DNA from: Bacillota bacterium
GTDB lineage: Bacteria; Bacillota; Clostridia; Acetivibrionales; DTU013
Assembly (NCBI GenBank): GCA_023426125.1
Contig: JAFABI010000094.1
Coordinates: forward strand, 1 to 64,000
Direction: 5' to 3'
DNA: 64,000 bases
In this document: piece by piece, positions 49,689 to 58,433 of the stretch
Layout of the letters: each line of letters begins with the position of its first letter
Position numbering within the stretch: the first letter of the stretch is position 1
Translations under genes and position numbers: made by a program
The notes under the pieces: generated by a model
Databases searched by the model: none
What the model saw: the letters and a program-made list of their open reading frames with translations, nothing else
Told to the model about the DNA's origin: nothing

Positions 49689-50057
49689 ATGATTAATAAG
49701 CCGAATAAAAATGAAATCAGGCTGAGAAAACATGTAAGGGTTCGCAAAAAAATCGAGGGAACACCTGAGCAGCCAAGGCTCAATGTTTTCAGAAGCTTAA
49801 AGCATATATACGCACAGATTATTGATGACTCAGCCGGAATCACTCTTGTTGCTGCTTCCACTCTGGATGAAGCCCTGAAGGGCAAAGTAGGGTTGGGCGG
49901 AAACAAGAACGCCGCCAGGGAAGTCGGTAAGCTTATTGCGCAGAAGGCTACCGATAAGGGTATCAAGCAGGTCGTTTTCGACCGTGGTGGATACCTGTAC
50001 CACGGCAGAGTCAAGGAACTGGCAGAAGGTGCAAGGGAAGCGGGACTGGAGTTTTAA
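49689..50057 (+). CDS. rplR: 50S ribosomal protein L18
   Basis: 122 aa. It has RKHVRVRKKIEGTPEQPRLN, the FRSLKHIYAQIIDDSAG core and VVFDRGGYLYHGRVKELAEG at the end. It binds 5S rRNA with L5. A GGGGACA-family repeat starts 15 bp after its stop and separates it from rpsE. Confidence 0.97.
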   Translation: MINKPNKNEIRLRKHVRVRKKIEGTPEQPRLNVFRSLKHIYAQIIDDSAGITLVAASTLDEALKGKVGLGGNKNAAREVGKLIAQKATDKGIKQVVFDRGGYLYHGRVKELAEGAREAGLEF

Positions 50058-50071
50058 TAGTAATAATGTGA

Positions 50072-50126
50072 GGGGACACACCCTTTGAGATGAGGGTAAT
50101 CCGATGAGGAGGGAATGTCCCCTTTT
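50072..50126 (-). repeat. GGGGACA-family repeat between rplR and rpsE
   Basis: On the plus strand it reads GGGGACACACCCTTTGAG, then AGGGTAATCC, then GAGGAGGGAATGTCCCCTTTT. GGGGACA and TGTCCCC can pair, with an inner CCCT/AGGG hairpin. It is the reverse complement of the leader copies at 41051-41174. A separate ribosome binding site for rpsE follows it. Confidence 0.7.
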
Positions 50127-50148
50127 GAAGATGAGGAGGGAGAAAATT

Positions 50149-50649
50149 TTGCAACGTATAGATGCCAGTGTACTGGATTTAAAGGAAAAAGTAGTTAATA
50201 TCGGACGCGTCACCAAGGTTGTCAAAGGCGGCAGAAACTTCCGTTTCAGTGCTCTCGTTGTAGTTGGAGACGAAAACGGATACGTTGGCAGCGGTATTGG
50301 CAAGGCAACGGAAATACCCGACGCCATTAGAAAGGGAATTGATGATGCAAAGAAGAACCTGATCAAGGTACCTCTTGTCGAGACCACCATTCCCCATGAG
50401 GCAACCGGCATTTATGGCGCAGGAAGAGTTCTTTTGAAGCCTGCGGGCGCAGGTACCGGAGTTATCGCCGGCGGTCCTGTCAGAGCCGTTCTGGAGCTTG
50501 CCGGGATCCATGATATCCGGACAAAATCCCTGGGATCAAACAATCCCATCAACATGGTTAATGCAACGATAAAAGGCCTTGCTCAACTGAAAACAGTTGA
50601 TGAGGTAGCAAGACTCCGCGGCAAAACTGCGGAAGAAATATTGGGTTAG
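50149..50649 (+). CDS. rpsE: 30S ribosomal protein S5
   Basis: 166 aa. It starts QRIDASVLDLKEKVVNIGRV and has the dsRNA-binding part KVVKGGRNFRFSALVVVGD, then GRVLLKPAGAGTGVIAGGPVRAVLE. The TTG at 50149 is chosen: GGAGGGAG lies 6 nt upstream and the length is normal; a frame from 50104 would start in the repeat. It acts in decoding accuracy at the mRNA entry. Confidence 0.95.
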   Translation: MQRIDASVLDLKEKVVNIGRVTKVVKGGRNFRFSALVVVGDENGYVGSGIGKATEIPDAIRKGIDDAKKNLIKVPLVETTIPHEATGIYGAGRVLLKPAGAGTGVIAGGPVRAVLELAGIHDIRTKSLGSNNPINMVNATIKGLAQLKTVDEVARLRGKTAEEILG

Positions 50650-50661
50650 GAGGGAAATACG

Positions 50662-50844
50662 GTGGCAAAACTAAAGATCACTCTGAAAAAGAGTATCAAC
50701 AAGGCAAAGGAAAACCAGGTAGCTACTGTAAAAGCTCTCGGGTTAAAAAAGATCGGAAGTGTCGTGGAGCAAAATGATAATCCCCAAATCAGAGGGATGA
50801 TAACCAAGGTTTCACATCTGGTTTCGGTAGAAGAAGAAGAGTAA
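50662..50844 (+). CDS. rpmD: 50S ribosomal protein L30
   Basis: 60 aa, normal bacterial L30: AKLKITLKKSINKAKENQVA, then LGLKKIGSVVEQNDNPQIRGMI. GTG start with TAGGAGG upstream, 12 bp after rpsE. A repeat of the GGGGACA family starts 5 bp after its stop. Confidence 0.95.
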   Translation: MAKLKITLKKSINKAKENQVATVKALGLKKIGSVVEQNDNPQIRGMITKVSHLVSVEEEE

Positions 50845-50849
50845 GGTAT

Positions 50850-50903
50850 GGGGACACACCCTCTGAGTCTGGGGTAATCCGTAAAAGGAGGGAATGTTCC
50901 CGG
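50850..50903 (-). repeat. GGGGACA-family repeat between rpmD and rplO
   Basis: Reads GGGGACACACCCTCTGAG, then GGGGTAATCC, then AGGAGGGAATGTTCCC on the plus strand. The inner stem here is CCC/GGG, while it is CCCT/AGGG at 50072 and CCCG/CGGG at 58499, so paired bases change together. Confidence 0.7.
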
Positions 50904-50957
50904 TTTAACAGGTCGAAAGAATCTGCTGGAATTATCATAGGAAAGAAGGTGTAACTG

Positions 50958-51401
50958 TTGAAACTACATGAATTGCAACCTGCACCGGGTGCAAAAAGGG
51001 CTCCCGCAAGAAAGGGCAGAGGCACCGGTTCAGGTAACGGCAAAACAGCCGGTAAAGGCCATAAGGGTCAGAATGCCCGTGCTGGCGGCGGCGTCAGGCC
51101 CGGATTTGAAGGTGGACAAATGCCTCTCTATAGAAGAATACCAAAGAGGGGATTCAACAATAAGATCTTTGCCAGTGACTATGCGGAAATCAATGTTTCC
51201 AGGCTGGAAATATTTGAAGACGGAACGGTAGTCGATGGTGATTTGCTTAAGAAGAGCGGGATTTTAAAGAAACTAAAGGATGGCGTTTCCATTCTGGGGA
51301 ATGGGGAACTGACCAAGAAACTTACTGTTCAAGCTGCAAGATTCACCAAGACAGCTTCTGAAAAGATTGAGGCTGTGGGAGGAAAGGTAGAGGTGGTATA
51401 G
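50958..51401 (+). CDS. rplO: 50S ribosomal protein L15
   Basis: 147 aa. It begins KLHELQPAPGAKRAPARKGR and includes the Gly-rich extension GHKGQNARAGGGVRPGFEGGQ and the LYRRIPKRGF motif. TTG start with GAAGGTG upstream. Its stop is 1 bp before secY, so the two are coupled. Confidence 0.96.
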   Translation: MKLHELQPAPGAKRAPARKGRGTGSGNGKTAGKGHKGQNARAGGGVRPGFEGGQMPLYRRIPKRGFNNKIFASDYAEINVSRLEIFEDGTVVDGDLLKKSGILKKLKDGVSILGNGELTKKLTVQAARFTKTASEKIEAVGGKVEVV

Positions 51402-51402
51402 G

Positions 51403-52701
51403 ATGGGCGGAATGTTGGAAATTCTGCGCAATGCCTGGAAGATTCCCGACCTGCGCAGGAAGCTCCTGTTTACCATTGCAATGCTTATTGTCTTCAGAAT
51501 TGGCGCCCATATACCGGTTCCCGGTATGGATGCCGCACAGTTCGCCAAACTGCTGGAAAGTACAGGTTCATTGGGCGGCTTTCTTGACATAGTTTCAGGC
51601 GGTGCCCTTAAAACGGCTACCTTGTTTGCAATGAGCATCACCCCATATATCAATTCATCTATCATCATGCAGCTGCTTACGGTGGCCATACCTGCGCTGG
51701 AAAGGCTCCAGAAGGAAGGCGAGGAAGGCAGAAAGATCATCCAGCAGTACGTCAGATACGGTACGGTTGTTCTGGGTCTTGTACAGGCAATCGGTTTATA
51801 CTTTACGATGCGGGCCGGCGGTGCGGTTGCGGACGGAGGTTCCGTCTGGAGCTTCCTTACAATAGTCCTGTCATTTACCGCAGGTACGGCATTCCTGATG
51901 TGGCTTGGTGAGCAAATAAACGAATTTGGTATCGGAAACGGTATTTCCCTTATCATATTTGCCGGTATAGTGTCAAGAGGTCCGCAGGGTGCCCTTGGAA
52001 TTGTAGACAATTACAGGCTGGGCAACTTCGGAGAGGGTATTTTCGGAATATTTGTTATTATACTCATTTTGGCTGCGTTTGTGGCAATGATATCATTAGT
52101 TATCTGGGTACAGCAGGCTGAGAGAAGAATTCCCATCCAGTATGCCAAGCGGATGGTGGGAAGAAAAATGTATGGCGGACAAAGCACGCATCTGCCCATC
52201 AAGGTGAACCTGGCAGGCGTTATTCCCATAATCTTTGCAATGTCCATCATGATGTTTCCTTCAACCATCATCACAATGTTTTTTGCAGGCGCCGACAACT
52301 GGTTTGTGAATCTTTTCAAAAATCCTGAAAAAAGCTGGATTTATGTTATTGTATATGCATTTTTGATAATCTTCTTCACGTTCTTCTACTCGGTAATCCA
52401 GTTCAATCCTATCGAGATAGCGAACAATATGAAGAAAAACGGCGGGTTCATACCTGGCTTGAGGCCTGGTAAGCCTACTTCCGACTACATTGCAAAGGTG
52501 CTCAACAGGGTTACCTGGTTTGGAGGCTTTTTCCTCGCCGCAGTTACTGTGCTTCCCATTGTAATGGGAAATCTTACAGGTATCAGCGGGTTGTGGTTTG
52601 GCGGTACTGCAGTGCTCATCCTTGTAGGTGTTGCACTGGATACCATAAAGCAGGTGGAATCTCAGATGCTGATGAGGCATTACAAAGGATTCCTGGAGTA
52701 A
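51403..52701 (+). CDS. secY: Protein translocase subunit SecY
   Basis: 432 aa with ten membrane helices. It forms the protein-conducting channel of the cell membrane with SecE and SecG. Visible marks: FRIGAHIPVPGMD in the first part, GTAFLMWLGEQINEFGIGNG, and the ribosome/SecA-binding loop RRIPIQYAKRMVGRKMYGGQSTHLPIKVN. The C-terminal loop NPIEIANNMKKNGGFIPGLRPG is also typical. It starts 1 bp after rplO. Confidence 0.97.
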   Translation: MGGMLEILRNAWKIPDLRRKLLFTIAMLIVFRIGAHIPVPGMDAAQFAKLLESTGSLGGFLDIVSGGALKTATLFAMSITPYINSSIIMQLLTVAIPALERLQKEGEEGRKIIQQYVRYGTVVLGLVQAIGLYFTMRAGGAVADGGSVWSFLTIVLSFTAGTAFLMWLGEQINEFGIGNGISLIIFAGIVSRGPQGALGIVDNYRLGNFGEGIFGIFVIILILAAFVAMISLVIWVQQAERRIPIQYAKRMVGRKMYGGQSTHLPIKVNLAGVIPIIFAMSIMMFPSTIITMFFAGADNWFVNLFKNPEKSWIYVIVYAFLIIFFTFFYSVIQFNPIEIANNMKKNGGFIPGLRPGKPTSDYIAKVLNRVTWFGGFFLAAVTVLPIVMGNLTGISGLWFGGTAVLILVGVALDTIKQVESQMLMRHYKGFLE

Positions 52702-52713
52702 GTGAGGTAGAGA

Positions 52714-53361
52714 ATGAGACTAGTTTTACTTGGCGCACCCGGAGCCGGAAAAGGGACCCAGGCGGTGAATCTTTCCGAAAAGCTCAAGGTTCCTCATATT
52801 TCCACAGGGGATATTTTCCGGTACAATATCAAGAACGGCACGCTGTTGGGCAAAATGGCAAAGGAATATATTGACAAGGGCGCGCTGGTTCCCGATGAAG
52901 TGACCATAGGAATTGTGAAGGACAGATTGGCGCAGGAGGACTGCTCGGGAGGATTTATACTCGACGGTTATCCAAGGACAATCCCTCAGGCGGAAAGCCT
53001 CGACGCCGTTCTTGCTGAAATGGGTGCCAGCCTCGATTACGCAGTGGACATATTCGTTCCGGACGCTGAAATCATCAAAAGGCTGTCTGGAAGGAGAGTA
53101 TGCCCCTCCTGCGGTATGAGCTACCATATCCAATTCGGGCCTCCTGAAAAAGGCGGAATCTGTGATGTGTGCAAGGCTTCTTTGATCCAAAGGGAGGATG
53201 ACCTTGAAGCTACGGTGCTCAGTCGGCTGGAAACCTATCACAGGCAGACTGAGCCCCTGATGGGGTATTACAAGGGCAAAGGCAAGCTGCTGGTGGTTGA
53301 GGGCCAGGATAAGATTAGCGATACGACTACCGAGATGATAAAGGTGTTGGGAATAAAATAA
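52714..53361 (+). CDS. adk: Adenylate kinase
   Basis: 215 aa, the long form with a zinc-bearing lid. The P-loop is GAPGAGKGTQ; the AMP site shows STGDIFRYNI and LDGYPRT. The lid cysteines are C130, C133, C150 and C153. It balances ATP, ADP and AMP. It lies between secY and map as usual in Bacillota; map starts at the base right after its stop. Confidence 0.97.
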   Translation: MRLVLLGAPGAGKGTQAVNLSEKLKVPHISTGDIFRYNIKNGTLLGKMAKEYIDKGALVPDEVTIGIVKDRLAQEDCSGGFILDGYPRTIPQAESLDAVLAEMGASLDYAVDIFVPDAEIIKRLSGRRVCPSCGMSYHIQFGPPEKGGICDVCKASLIQREDDLEATVLSRLETYHRQTEPLMGYYKGKGKLLVVEGQDKISDTTTEMIKVLGIK

Positions 53362-54132
53362 ATGTTGTCAATTAAGTCGAAAAGTGAAATAGAATTAATG
53401 AAAAAGGCCTGTGAAATCGTTGCGACCGCCCATGAACTTATAAGAGAAGCGGTAAGGCCCGGAATAACCACACAGGAACTGGACAGGATTGCCACCGAGT
53501 ATATCAGAAGGCAGAATGCAATTCCTTCATTTCTTGGGGTTAAATGCGGAGTGCCGGGCGGGCCGGATTTCCCCGCGACGATATGCGCATCGGTCAATAA
53601 TGAAGTTATACACGGCATACCGGGTTTAAGAGTGTTAAAAGATGGAGATATTATAAGTATTGATATCGGGGCATTTTTGAACGGATTTCATGCCGATGCC
53701 GCAAGAACGTTCCCTGTAGGCAGGGTATCGGAAAAAGCTCAGAAGCTGATTGTGGTAACGGAGCAAAGCTTTTTTGAAGGGGTTAAACAAGCCGTGCCTG
53801 GGAACAGGATTATTGATATATCGACGGCAATACAGGAGTATGTCGAGGGGTTTGGGTATTCGGTAGTCCGGGACTTCGTAGGACACGGCATAGGAAGGGA
53901 ATTATGGGAACCGCCGCAGATTCCCAACTACCGCACCCGTGAAAGAGGTCCGAGGTTGGAAGCCGGTATGACCCTTGCAATAGAACCGATGGTTAATGAA
54001 GGAAGGCATCATGTAGCGATGCTGGATAATAAATGGACAGTTGTTACCGCTGATGGAAGTCTTTCGGCACACTATGAGAACACCATTGCCATTACGGATA
54101 CACAACCGATAATTATGACAAAACTCAACTGA
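53362..54132 (+). CDS. map: Methionine aminopeptidase, type I
   Basis: 256 aa. It removes the first Met from new proteins. The metal site shows DIGAFLNGFHADAARTF (two Asp), GHGIGRELWEPPQIPNY (His), AIEPMV (Glu) and ENTIAIT (Glu). NNEVIHGIP carries the substrate His. It has no N-terminal zinc finger. The 107-bp gap after it holds no gene, only a TCTAGTTTCTGG-like simple stretch. Confidence 0.96.
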   Translation: MLSIKSKSEIELMKKACEIVATAHELIREAVRPGITTQELDRIATEYIRRQNAIPSFLGVKCGVPGGPDFPATICASVNNEVIHGIPGLRVLKDGDIISIDIGAFLNGFHADAARTFPVGRVSEKAQKLIVVTEQSFFEGVKQAVPGNRIIDISTAIQEYVEGFGYSVVRDFVGHGIGRELWEPPQIPNYRTRERGPRLEAGMTLAIEPMVNEGRHHVAMLDNKWTVVTADGSLSAHYENTIAITDTQPIIMTKLN

Positions 54133-54239
54133 TTTTTATCAGGGAAAGGGAAGAGGAATTGGAAGCTTATAATGACGAAAAATCCATGTCTGGTTTCTAG
54201 TTTCTGGTCTCTAGCTTCTGAAGTTTCGAGGTGAGGTTT

Positions 54240-54527
54240 TTGAGTATAGCTTTAGGCCAGATAGTAGTTTCAAAGGCTGGAAGGGATGCCGGCAAAAGGT
54301 TCCTGGTAATGAAGGTGGTTGACGGACAATTTGTTCAGATCGCCGATGGTGACTTACGAAGGGTTGAAAAACCGAAAAAAAAGAAAATCAAGCACCTGGA
54401 GCTGACCGGCGAAGTAGCAGAAACCGTAGGAGAGAAACTAAAGGGCAATGCCAGGATAACAAATCCTGAAGTGAGGAAAGCACTGGCAGTGCATAAAGGT
54501 GATTCTGAAAAAGGAAGTAATTTATAA
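54240..54527 (+). CDS. KOW-domain RNA-binding protein (L14e-like)
   Basis: 95 aa. A KOW-like start (LGQIVVSKAGRDAGKRFLVMKVV, DGQFVQIADGDLRRVEKPKKKKIKHL) is followed by a charged tail. Such proteins are regularly found between map and infA in Clostridia and resemble archaeal/eukaryotic L14e. The TTG at 54240 is chosen with GAGGTG upstream. Its role, perhaps ribosome-associated, is not established. Confidence 0.8.
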   Translation: MSIALGQIVVSKAGRDAGKRFLVMKVVDGQFVQIADGDLRRVEKPKKKKIKHLELTGEVAETVGEKLKGNARITNPEVRKALAVHKGDSEKGSNL

Positions 54528-54548
54528 TTTGGTAAGGAGGTTTGAGTT

Positions 54549-54767
54549 TTGTCAAAAGACGATGTTATTGAAGTAGAGGGTAAAATAATTGAGGCGTTGC
54601 CGAATGCAATGTTCCAGGTGGAGTTGGAAAACGGACACAAGGTACTGGCGCATATATCCGGCAAACTGAGGATGAATTTTATCAGAATTTTACCGGGGGA
54701 TAAGGTAACGATCGAATTATCGCCTTATGATTTGACCCGCGGCAGAATTACGTGGAGAGCCAAATAA
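54549..54767 (+). CDS. infA: Translation initiation factor IF-1
   Basis: 72 aa OB-fold protein: KDDVIEVEGKIIEALPNAMF, VLAHISGKLRMNFIRILPGD and the end LTRGRITWRAK. The start is TTG, 8 nt after GGAGG. It binds the A site of the 30S subunit. rpmJ follows 17 bp later. Confidence 0.97.
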   Translation: MSKDDVIEVEGKIIEALPNAMFQVELENGHKVLAHISGKLRMNFIRILPGDKVTIELSPYDLTRGRITWRAK

Positions 54768-54784
54768 TCAGGGAGGTTTGGGAA

Positions 54785-54898
54785 ATGAAAGTAAAACCAT
54801 CTGTAAAGACAATGTGTGAGAAGTGCAAGATCATAAAAAGAAAAGGCAGAGTAATGGTCATCTGCGAAAACCCAAAGCATAAACAGAAGCAAGGCTAA
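54785..54898 (+). CDS. rpmJ: 50S ribosomal protein L36
   Basis: 37 aa. MKVKPSVKTMCEKCKIIKRK and VICENPKHKQKQG show the zinc ligands C11, C14, C27 and H32. GGGAGG precedes the ATG. It is the last gene before a 240-bp gap that holds the promoter of the rpsM group. Confidence 0.96.
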   Translation: MKVKPSVKTMCEKCKIIKRKGRVMVICENPKHKQKQG

Positions 54899-54925
54899 AA
54901 AACTAAAAAATATTTTAAGATTAGC

Positions 54926-54954
54926 TTGTATTCATGCGGATGATGTGATACAAT
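54926..54954 (+). promoter_or_regulatory. Promoter of the rpsM-rpsK-rpsD group
   Basis: TTGTAT (54926-54931), a 17-bp spacer and TACAAT (54949-54954). A leader of about 180 nt follows before rpsM, with possible pairing around CCTCGGAGCGGCTGCATAT. S4 controls this operon in other bacteria, and the leader could be its site. No match to a known S4 site was established. Confidence 0.55.
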
Positions 54955-55138
54955 TTAGCGTCAATGTGTATAGAACTGCACATTAACAGATTTCAATTGA
55001 ATTTACCACCTCGGAGCGGCTGCATATCCGGCGAAGCCTGCCGTATATGTTCCGGGTGTTAATTTATATTGTTTACACGTGATTTGAGATGCGTAACCAC
55101 AAAGCGGTTTAGGATTTAATTTGGAGGTGTTAAACAAG

Positions 55139-55513
55139 ATGGCTCGTATTGCCGGAGTTGACCTACCTAGAGAGAAACGGGTAGAAATTGGATTGACTTA
55201 CATCTTTGGAATCGGAAGAAGCAAGTCAAATGAAATCTTAGCTAAAACGGGCGTAAACCCTGACACAAGGATCAGGGACCTGACGGACGATGAAATTAGC
55301 AAGTTGAGGGAAATAATTGATAAGGAATACAAGGTGGAAGGCGATCTGAGAAGAGAAACCTCCCTCAATATCAAGAGGTTGATCGAAATCGGTTGCTACA
55401 GGGGAAGAAGACACAGGCAGGGTTTGCCTGTAAGAGGGCAAAGGACAAAAACCAATGCCAGGACAAGAAAAGGACCCAAGAAAACAGTAGGCGTGCAAAG
55501 AAAGAAAGCGTAA
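55139..55513 (+). CDS. rpsM: 30S ribosomal protein S13
   Basis: 124 aa. It begins ARIAGVDLPREKRVEIGLTY and ends in the basic tail RGQRTKTNARTRKGPKKTV, which contacts P-site tRNA. The ATG at 55139 is used; GGAGGTG lies 9 nt upstream. Confidence 0.97.
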   Translation: MARIAGVDLPREKRVEIGLTYIFGIGRSKSNEILAKTGVNPDTRIRDLTDDEISKLREIIDKEYKVEGDLRRETSLNIKRLIEIGCYRGRRHRQGLPVRGQRTKTNARTRKGPKKTVGVQRKKA

Positions 55514-55532
55514 TAAGGAGGTTGGCGTTTGA

Positions 55533-55937
55533 ATGGCAACGAAAACTGCTGGTGCTAAAAGAGTCACCAGAAAAAGAAGAGAACGTAAGAATATTGAGCG
55601 CGGTGCAGCACATATCCGCTCAACATTTAACAATACCATCGTAACCATCACCGATACGGCAGGCAATGCATTGTCCTGGGCAAGTGCAGGTGGATTGGGT
55701 TTCAGGGGGTCAAGGAAGAACACTCCGTTTGCTGCGCAGATGGCGGCTGAAACTGCTTCGAAAGCTGCGATGGAGCATGGTTTGAAAACCGTCGAGGTAT
55801 ATGTGAAAGGTCCCGGGGCAGGCAGAGAGGCTGCAATCAGAGCACTGCAGGCTGCAGGACTTGACGTAAGCCTTATTAAAGATGTAACGCCTATTCCCCA
55901 TAACGGGTGTAGGCCGCCCAAGAGAAGAAGAGTGTAA
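55533..55937 (+). CDS. rpsK: 30S ribosomal protein S11
   Basis: 134 aa. It has GAAHIRSTFNNTIVTITDTA, GLGFRGSRKNTPFAAQMAAE and the end DVTPIPHNGCRPPKRRRV. It lies in the 30S platform near the mRNA exit. AAGGAGG is 11 nt upstream, a slightly long spacing. Confidence 0.97.
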   Translation: MATKTAGAKRVTRKRRERKNIERGAAHIRSTFNNTIVTITDTAGNALSWASAGGLGFRGSRKNTPFAAQMAAETASKAAMEHGLKTVEVYVKGPGAGREAAIRALQAAGLDVSLIKDVTPIPHNGCRPPKRRRV

Positions 55938-55956
55938 TGTGGAGGTGTTAAAATAG

Positions 55957-56583
55957 ATGGCAAGGTATATTGACGCATCTTGCAAGCTCTGCCGCAGGGA
56001 AGGCGAAAAGCTTTTCCTCAAGGGTGAAAGGTGCTATACGAATAAATGCTCGGTTTCCAGGAGGGTATATGCTCCCGGCCAGCATGGACAGCAGAAGAAG
56101 AAAATGTCCGAATACGGTTTGCAGCTTCGCGAAAAGCAGAAGGTCAGAAGATTTTATGGCGTTCTTGAAACCCAATTCAGGAATTACTTCGCAATGGCCG
56201 TCTCGAAGAAGGGCGTTACCGGTGAAAACCTGCTTAAGATACTGGAAAGCAGGCTGGATAATGTCGTATACAGGCTGGGACTTTCAACATCCAGGCCGGA
56301 GGCCAGACAACTGGTAAGGCACGGACACTTTACAGTAAACGGGCAGAAGGCCAACATTCCGTCGATGCTATTGGATCCCGGCGATGTTGTGGCTGTGAAG
56401 GACCAGTTCAAGAGCTCAGCCAAGGTCAAGTCCATTGTCGATATCGCAGGCGGCAAGGTTGTACCGAAGTGGCTTGAATTCGACGCGGAAAATTTAGCAG
56501 GCAAAGTTGTTAATCTGCCGGCAAGGGAAGAGATCGACCTTCCTATCAGGGAGCACCTCATCGTAGAGCGCTACTCCAGATAA
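55957..56583 (+). CDS. rpsD: 30S ribosomal protein S4
   Basis: 208 aa. The N-terminal zinc site is C9, C12, C26 and C31; the S4 RNA-binding domain is RLDNVVYRLGLSTSRPEARQ with VNGQKANIPS. It starts 30S assembly and regulates its operon in many bacteria. The 222-bp gap to rpoA contains a G-rich/C-rich hairpin (56637-56676) and no gene. Confidence 0.97.
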   Translation: MARYIDASCKLCRREGEKLFLKGERCYTNKCSVSRRVYAPGQHGQQKKKMSEYGLQLREKQKVRRFYGVLETQFRNYFAMAVSKKGVTGENLLKILESRLDNVVYRLGLSTSRPEARQLVRHGHFTVNGQKANIPSMLLDPGDVVAVKDQFKSSAKVKSIVDIAGGKVVPKWLEFDAENLAGKVVNLPAREEIDLPIREHLIVERYSR

Positions 56584-56636
56584 GTAAGGGAATTTTAATT
56601 TATTTATACCGGATTACAGGAAACGATCAGTTCGTC

Positions 56637-56676
56637 GGGGGGGAAGGAACGGCGGAATACCGCTCCTCCCCTCCCC
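56637..56676. repeat. GC-rich hairpin between rpsD and rpoA
   Basis: A run of seven G followed by AAGGA and CGG faces CCG, TCCTCC and CCTCCCC, forming an imperfect hairpin 54 bp after rpsD. It lacks a T tail. It may slow or process the transcript between rpsD and rpoA; nothing else is recognised in this gap. Confidence 0.4.
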
Positions 56677-56805
56677 AAAAAGCAACTGAGTATTCCAAAA
56701 GGCAGCAAGAGCTGAGTAATGAATAGAAAAGTTTTGTATGATACAAGGATTGTGAATCAGTTGCCCTCAAATTAACAAAATTGCAAGTATAAGGGAGGGT
56801 TTTTG

Positions 56806-57753
56806 TTGATCGAAATAGAAAAGCCAAAAATTGAATGTGTACAATCCAGTGAAGATAATGCGTACGGAAAATTTGTAATCGAGCCTCTTGAAAGAGGTTA
56901 CGGCATTACTCTGGGGAATTCCCTGCGGAGGATTCTTCTTTCTTCCTTACCGGGTGTAGCAGTAACATCCATAAAGATAGACGGAGTTCTCCACGAGTTT
57001 TCAACCGTACCCGGTGTTATTGAAGACGTCACTGAGATCATTCTCAATGTAAAGAGTCTATCAATGAAGCTGTACAGTGATGGCCCGAAGATCGTGTATA
57101 TCGATGCCGATGGCGAAGGTCCGGTAACTGCAGGCGATATAAAAGCTGATTCCGATGTGGAGATACTGAATCCGGATCTGCACATTTGTACGCTCAACGG
57201 GGAAAGCAGATTTTATATGGAATTGGTAGTTAGTAAAAGCAGAGGGTACATACCGGCGGAAAAGAACAAGCAGGCAGGTCAGCCCATAGGTATAATTCCT
57301 GTGGACTCAATTTATACACCTGTCAGAAAAGTCAACTACACCGTTGAAAATACGCGTGTAGGCCAGGTGACCGATTATGACAAGCTGACGCTTGAAGTCT
57401 GGACCAACGGAAGCATCAAGCCTGATGAAGCCATCAGCCTCGGTGCAAAGATCCTCAGCGAACACTTGAATCTCTTTATTGACCTGTCGGATCATGCGAA
57501 GCATACCGAGATCATGGTGGAAAAAGAGGAAACAAAGAAGGAAAAAGTTCTTGAGATGACCATCGAGGAGCTGGATCTTTCCGTGAGATCATACAACTGC
57601 TTGAAGAGGGCCGGTATAAATACTGTTGAGGATCTTACCAACAGGACCGAGGAAGATATGATGAAAGTAAGGAATCTCGGCAGGAAGTCGCTGGAAGAAG
57701 TGCTTCAGAAGCTTCATGCTTTAGGATTGGCGCTCGCTCCGAGCGAGGATTAA
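56806..57753 (+). CDS. rpoA: RNA polymerase alpha subunit
   Basis: 315 aa. The N-terminal domain dimerises and binds beta/beta' (VIEPLERGYGITLGNSLRRI); the C-terminal domain binds DNA UP elements and activators (LDLSVRSYNCLKRAGINTVE, RNLGRKSLEEV). The TTG at 56806 is chosen because it gives a 7-nt spacing from GGGAGG and the family start IEIEKPKIE; a TTG one codon earlier is possible. Confidence 0.97.
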   Translation: MIEIEKPKIECVQSSEDNAYGKFVIEPLERGYGITLGNSLRRILLSSLPGVAVTSIKIDGVLHEFSTVPGVIEDVTEIILNVKSLSMKLYSDGPKIVYIDADGEGPVTAGDIKADSDVEILNPDLHICTLNGESRFYMELVVSKSRGYIPAEKNKQAGQPIGIIPVDSIYTPVRKVNYTVENTRVGQVTDYDKLTLEVWTNGSIKPDEAISLGAKILSEHLNLFIDLSDHAKHTEIMVEKEETKKEKVLEMTIEELDLSVRSYNCLKRAGINTVEDLTNRTEEDMMKVRNLGRKSLEEVLQKLHALGLALAPSED

Positions 57754-57784
57754 AAGTTAAGTGTGAATTGGGAGGTAATAAGAA

Positions 57785-58312
57785 ATGCCAGCACAACGTA
57801 AACTGGGACGTGCAACGGATCAAAGAAAAGCTATGTTGAAAGGCCTGGTAACCGCTTTTTTTGAGAACGGTAAAATAGAAACTACCGAAGCAAGAGCCAA
57901 AGAAGTAAAGAACATCGCGGAAAAATTGATTGCCATGGCCATCAAGGAAGCCGATAATTTTACTTCTAAGCAGATCAAGGTCAGCGCGCCCAAGCTTGAC
58001 AGCACAGGTAAAAAAATCACCAAGTCGGCTACTTCAAAAAACAACAAGAAATACGAGGTTGTGGATAGGGAAGAAAAGACCGATATGGTGACAGTGGACA
58101 ATGCATCCAGGCTTAATGCCAGAAGAAGGGCAATGAACTGGATTTACAGGGTTAAGGATGAGAAAGGTAAAACGGTTAATGTCGTTGACAGACTGTTTGA
58201 GGATATAGCTCCCAAATTCAAAGGGGTAAACGGCGGCTATACAAGGATCTACAAGCTCGGGCCAAGAAGAGGCGACGCAGCGGAGGTAGTAATTCTTGAG
58301 CTTGTAAAGTAA
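57785..58312 (+). CDS. rplQ: 50S ribosomal protein L17, with internal insertion
   Basis: 175 aa; typical L17 is 112-130 aa. The ends are standard: RKLGRATDQRKAMLKGLVTA, IETTEARAKEVK and GGYTRIYKLGPRRGDAAEVV. Residues about 56-108 are an extra Lys/Ser/Thr/Asp-rich stretch (PKLDSTGKKITKSATSKNNK). It is the last gene of the ribosomal cluster, before a likely terminator. The insertion would extend near the exit tunnel side of the 50S. Confidence 0.94.
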   Translation: MPAQRKLGRATDQRKAMLKGLVTAFFENGKIETTEARAKEVKNIAEKLIAMAIKEADNFTSKQIKVSAPKLDSTGKKITKSATSKNNKKYEVVDREEKTDMVTVDNASRLNARRRAMNWIYRVKDEKGKTVNVVDRLFEDIAPKFKGVNGGYTRIYKLGPRRGDAAEVVILELVK

Positions 58313-58433
58313 ATGTGGTCTGAAGCTTCAGATCTGGAGGATCATATTTGACTTGCCGTTTTTGCCTTGTGATCTTGTTAGTAAGATTCTGGAAGGCGGC
58401 AGGTTTATTGTTATATGCGAAAATGTACGCAAA

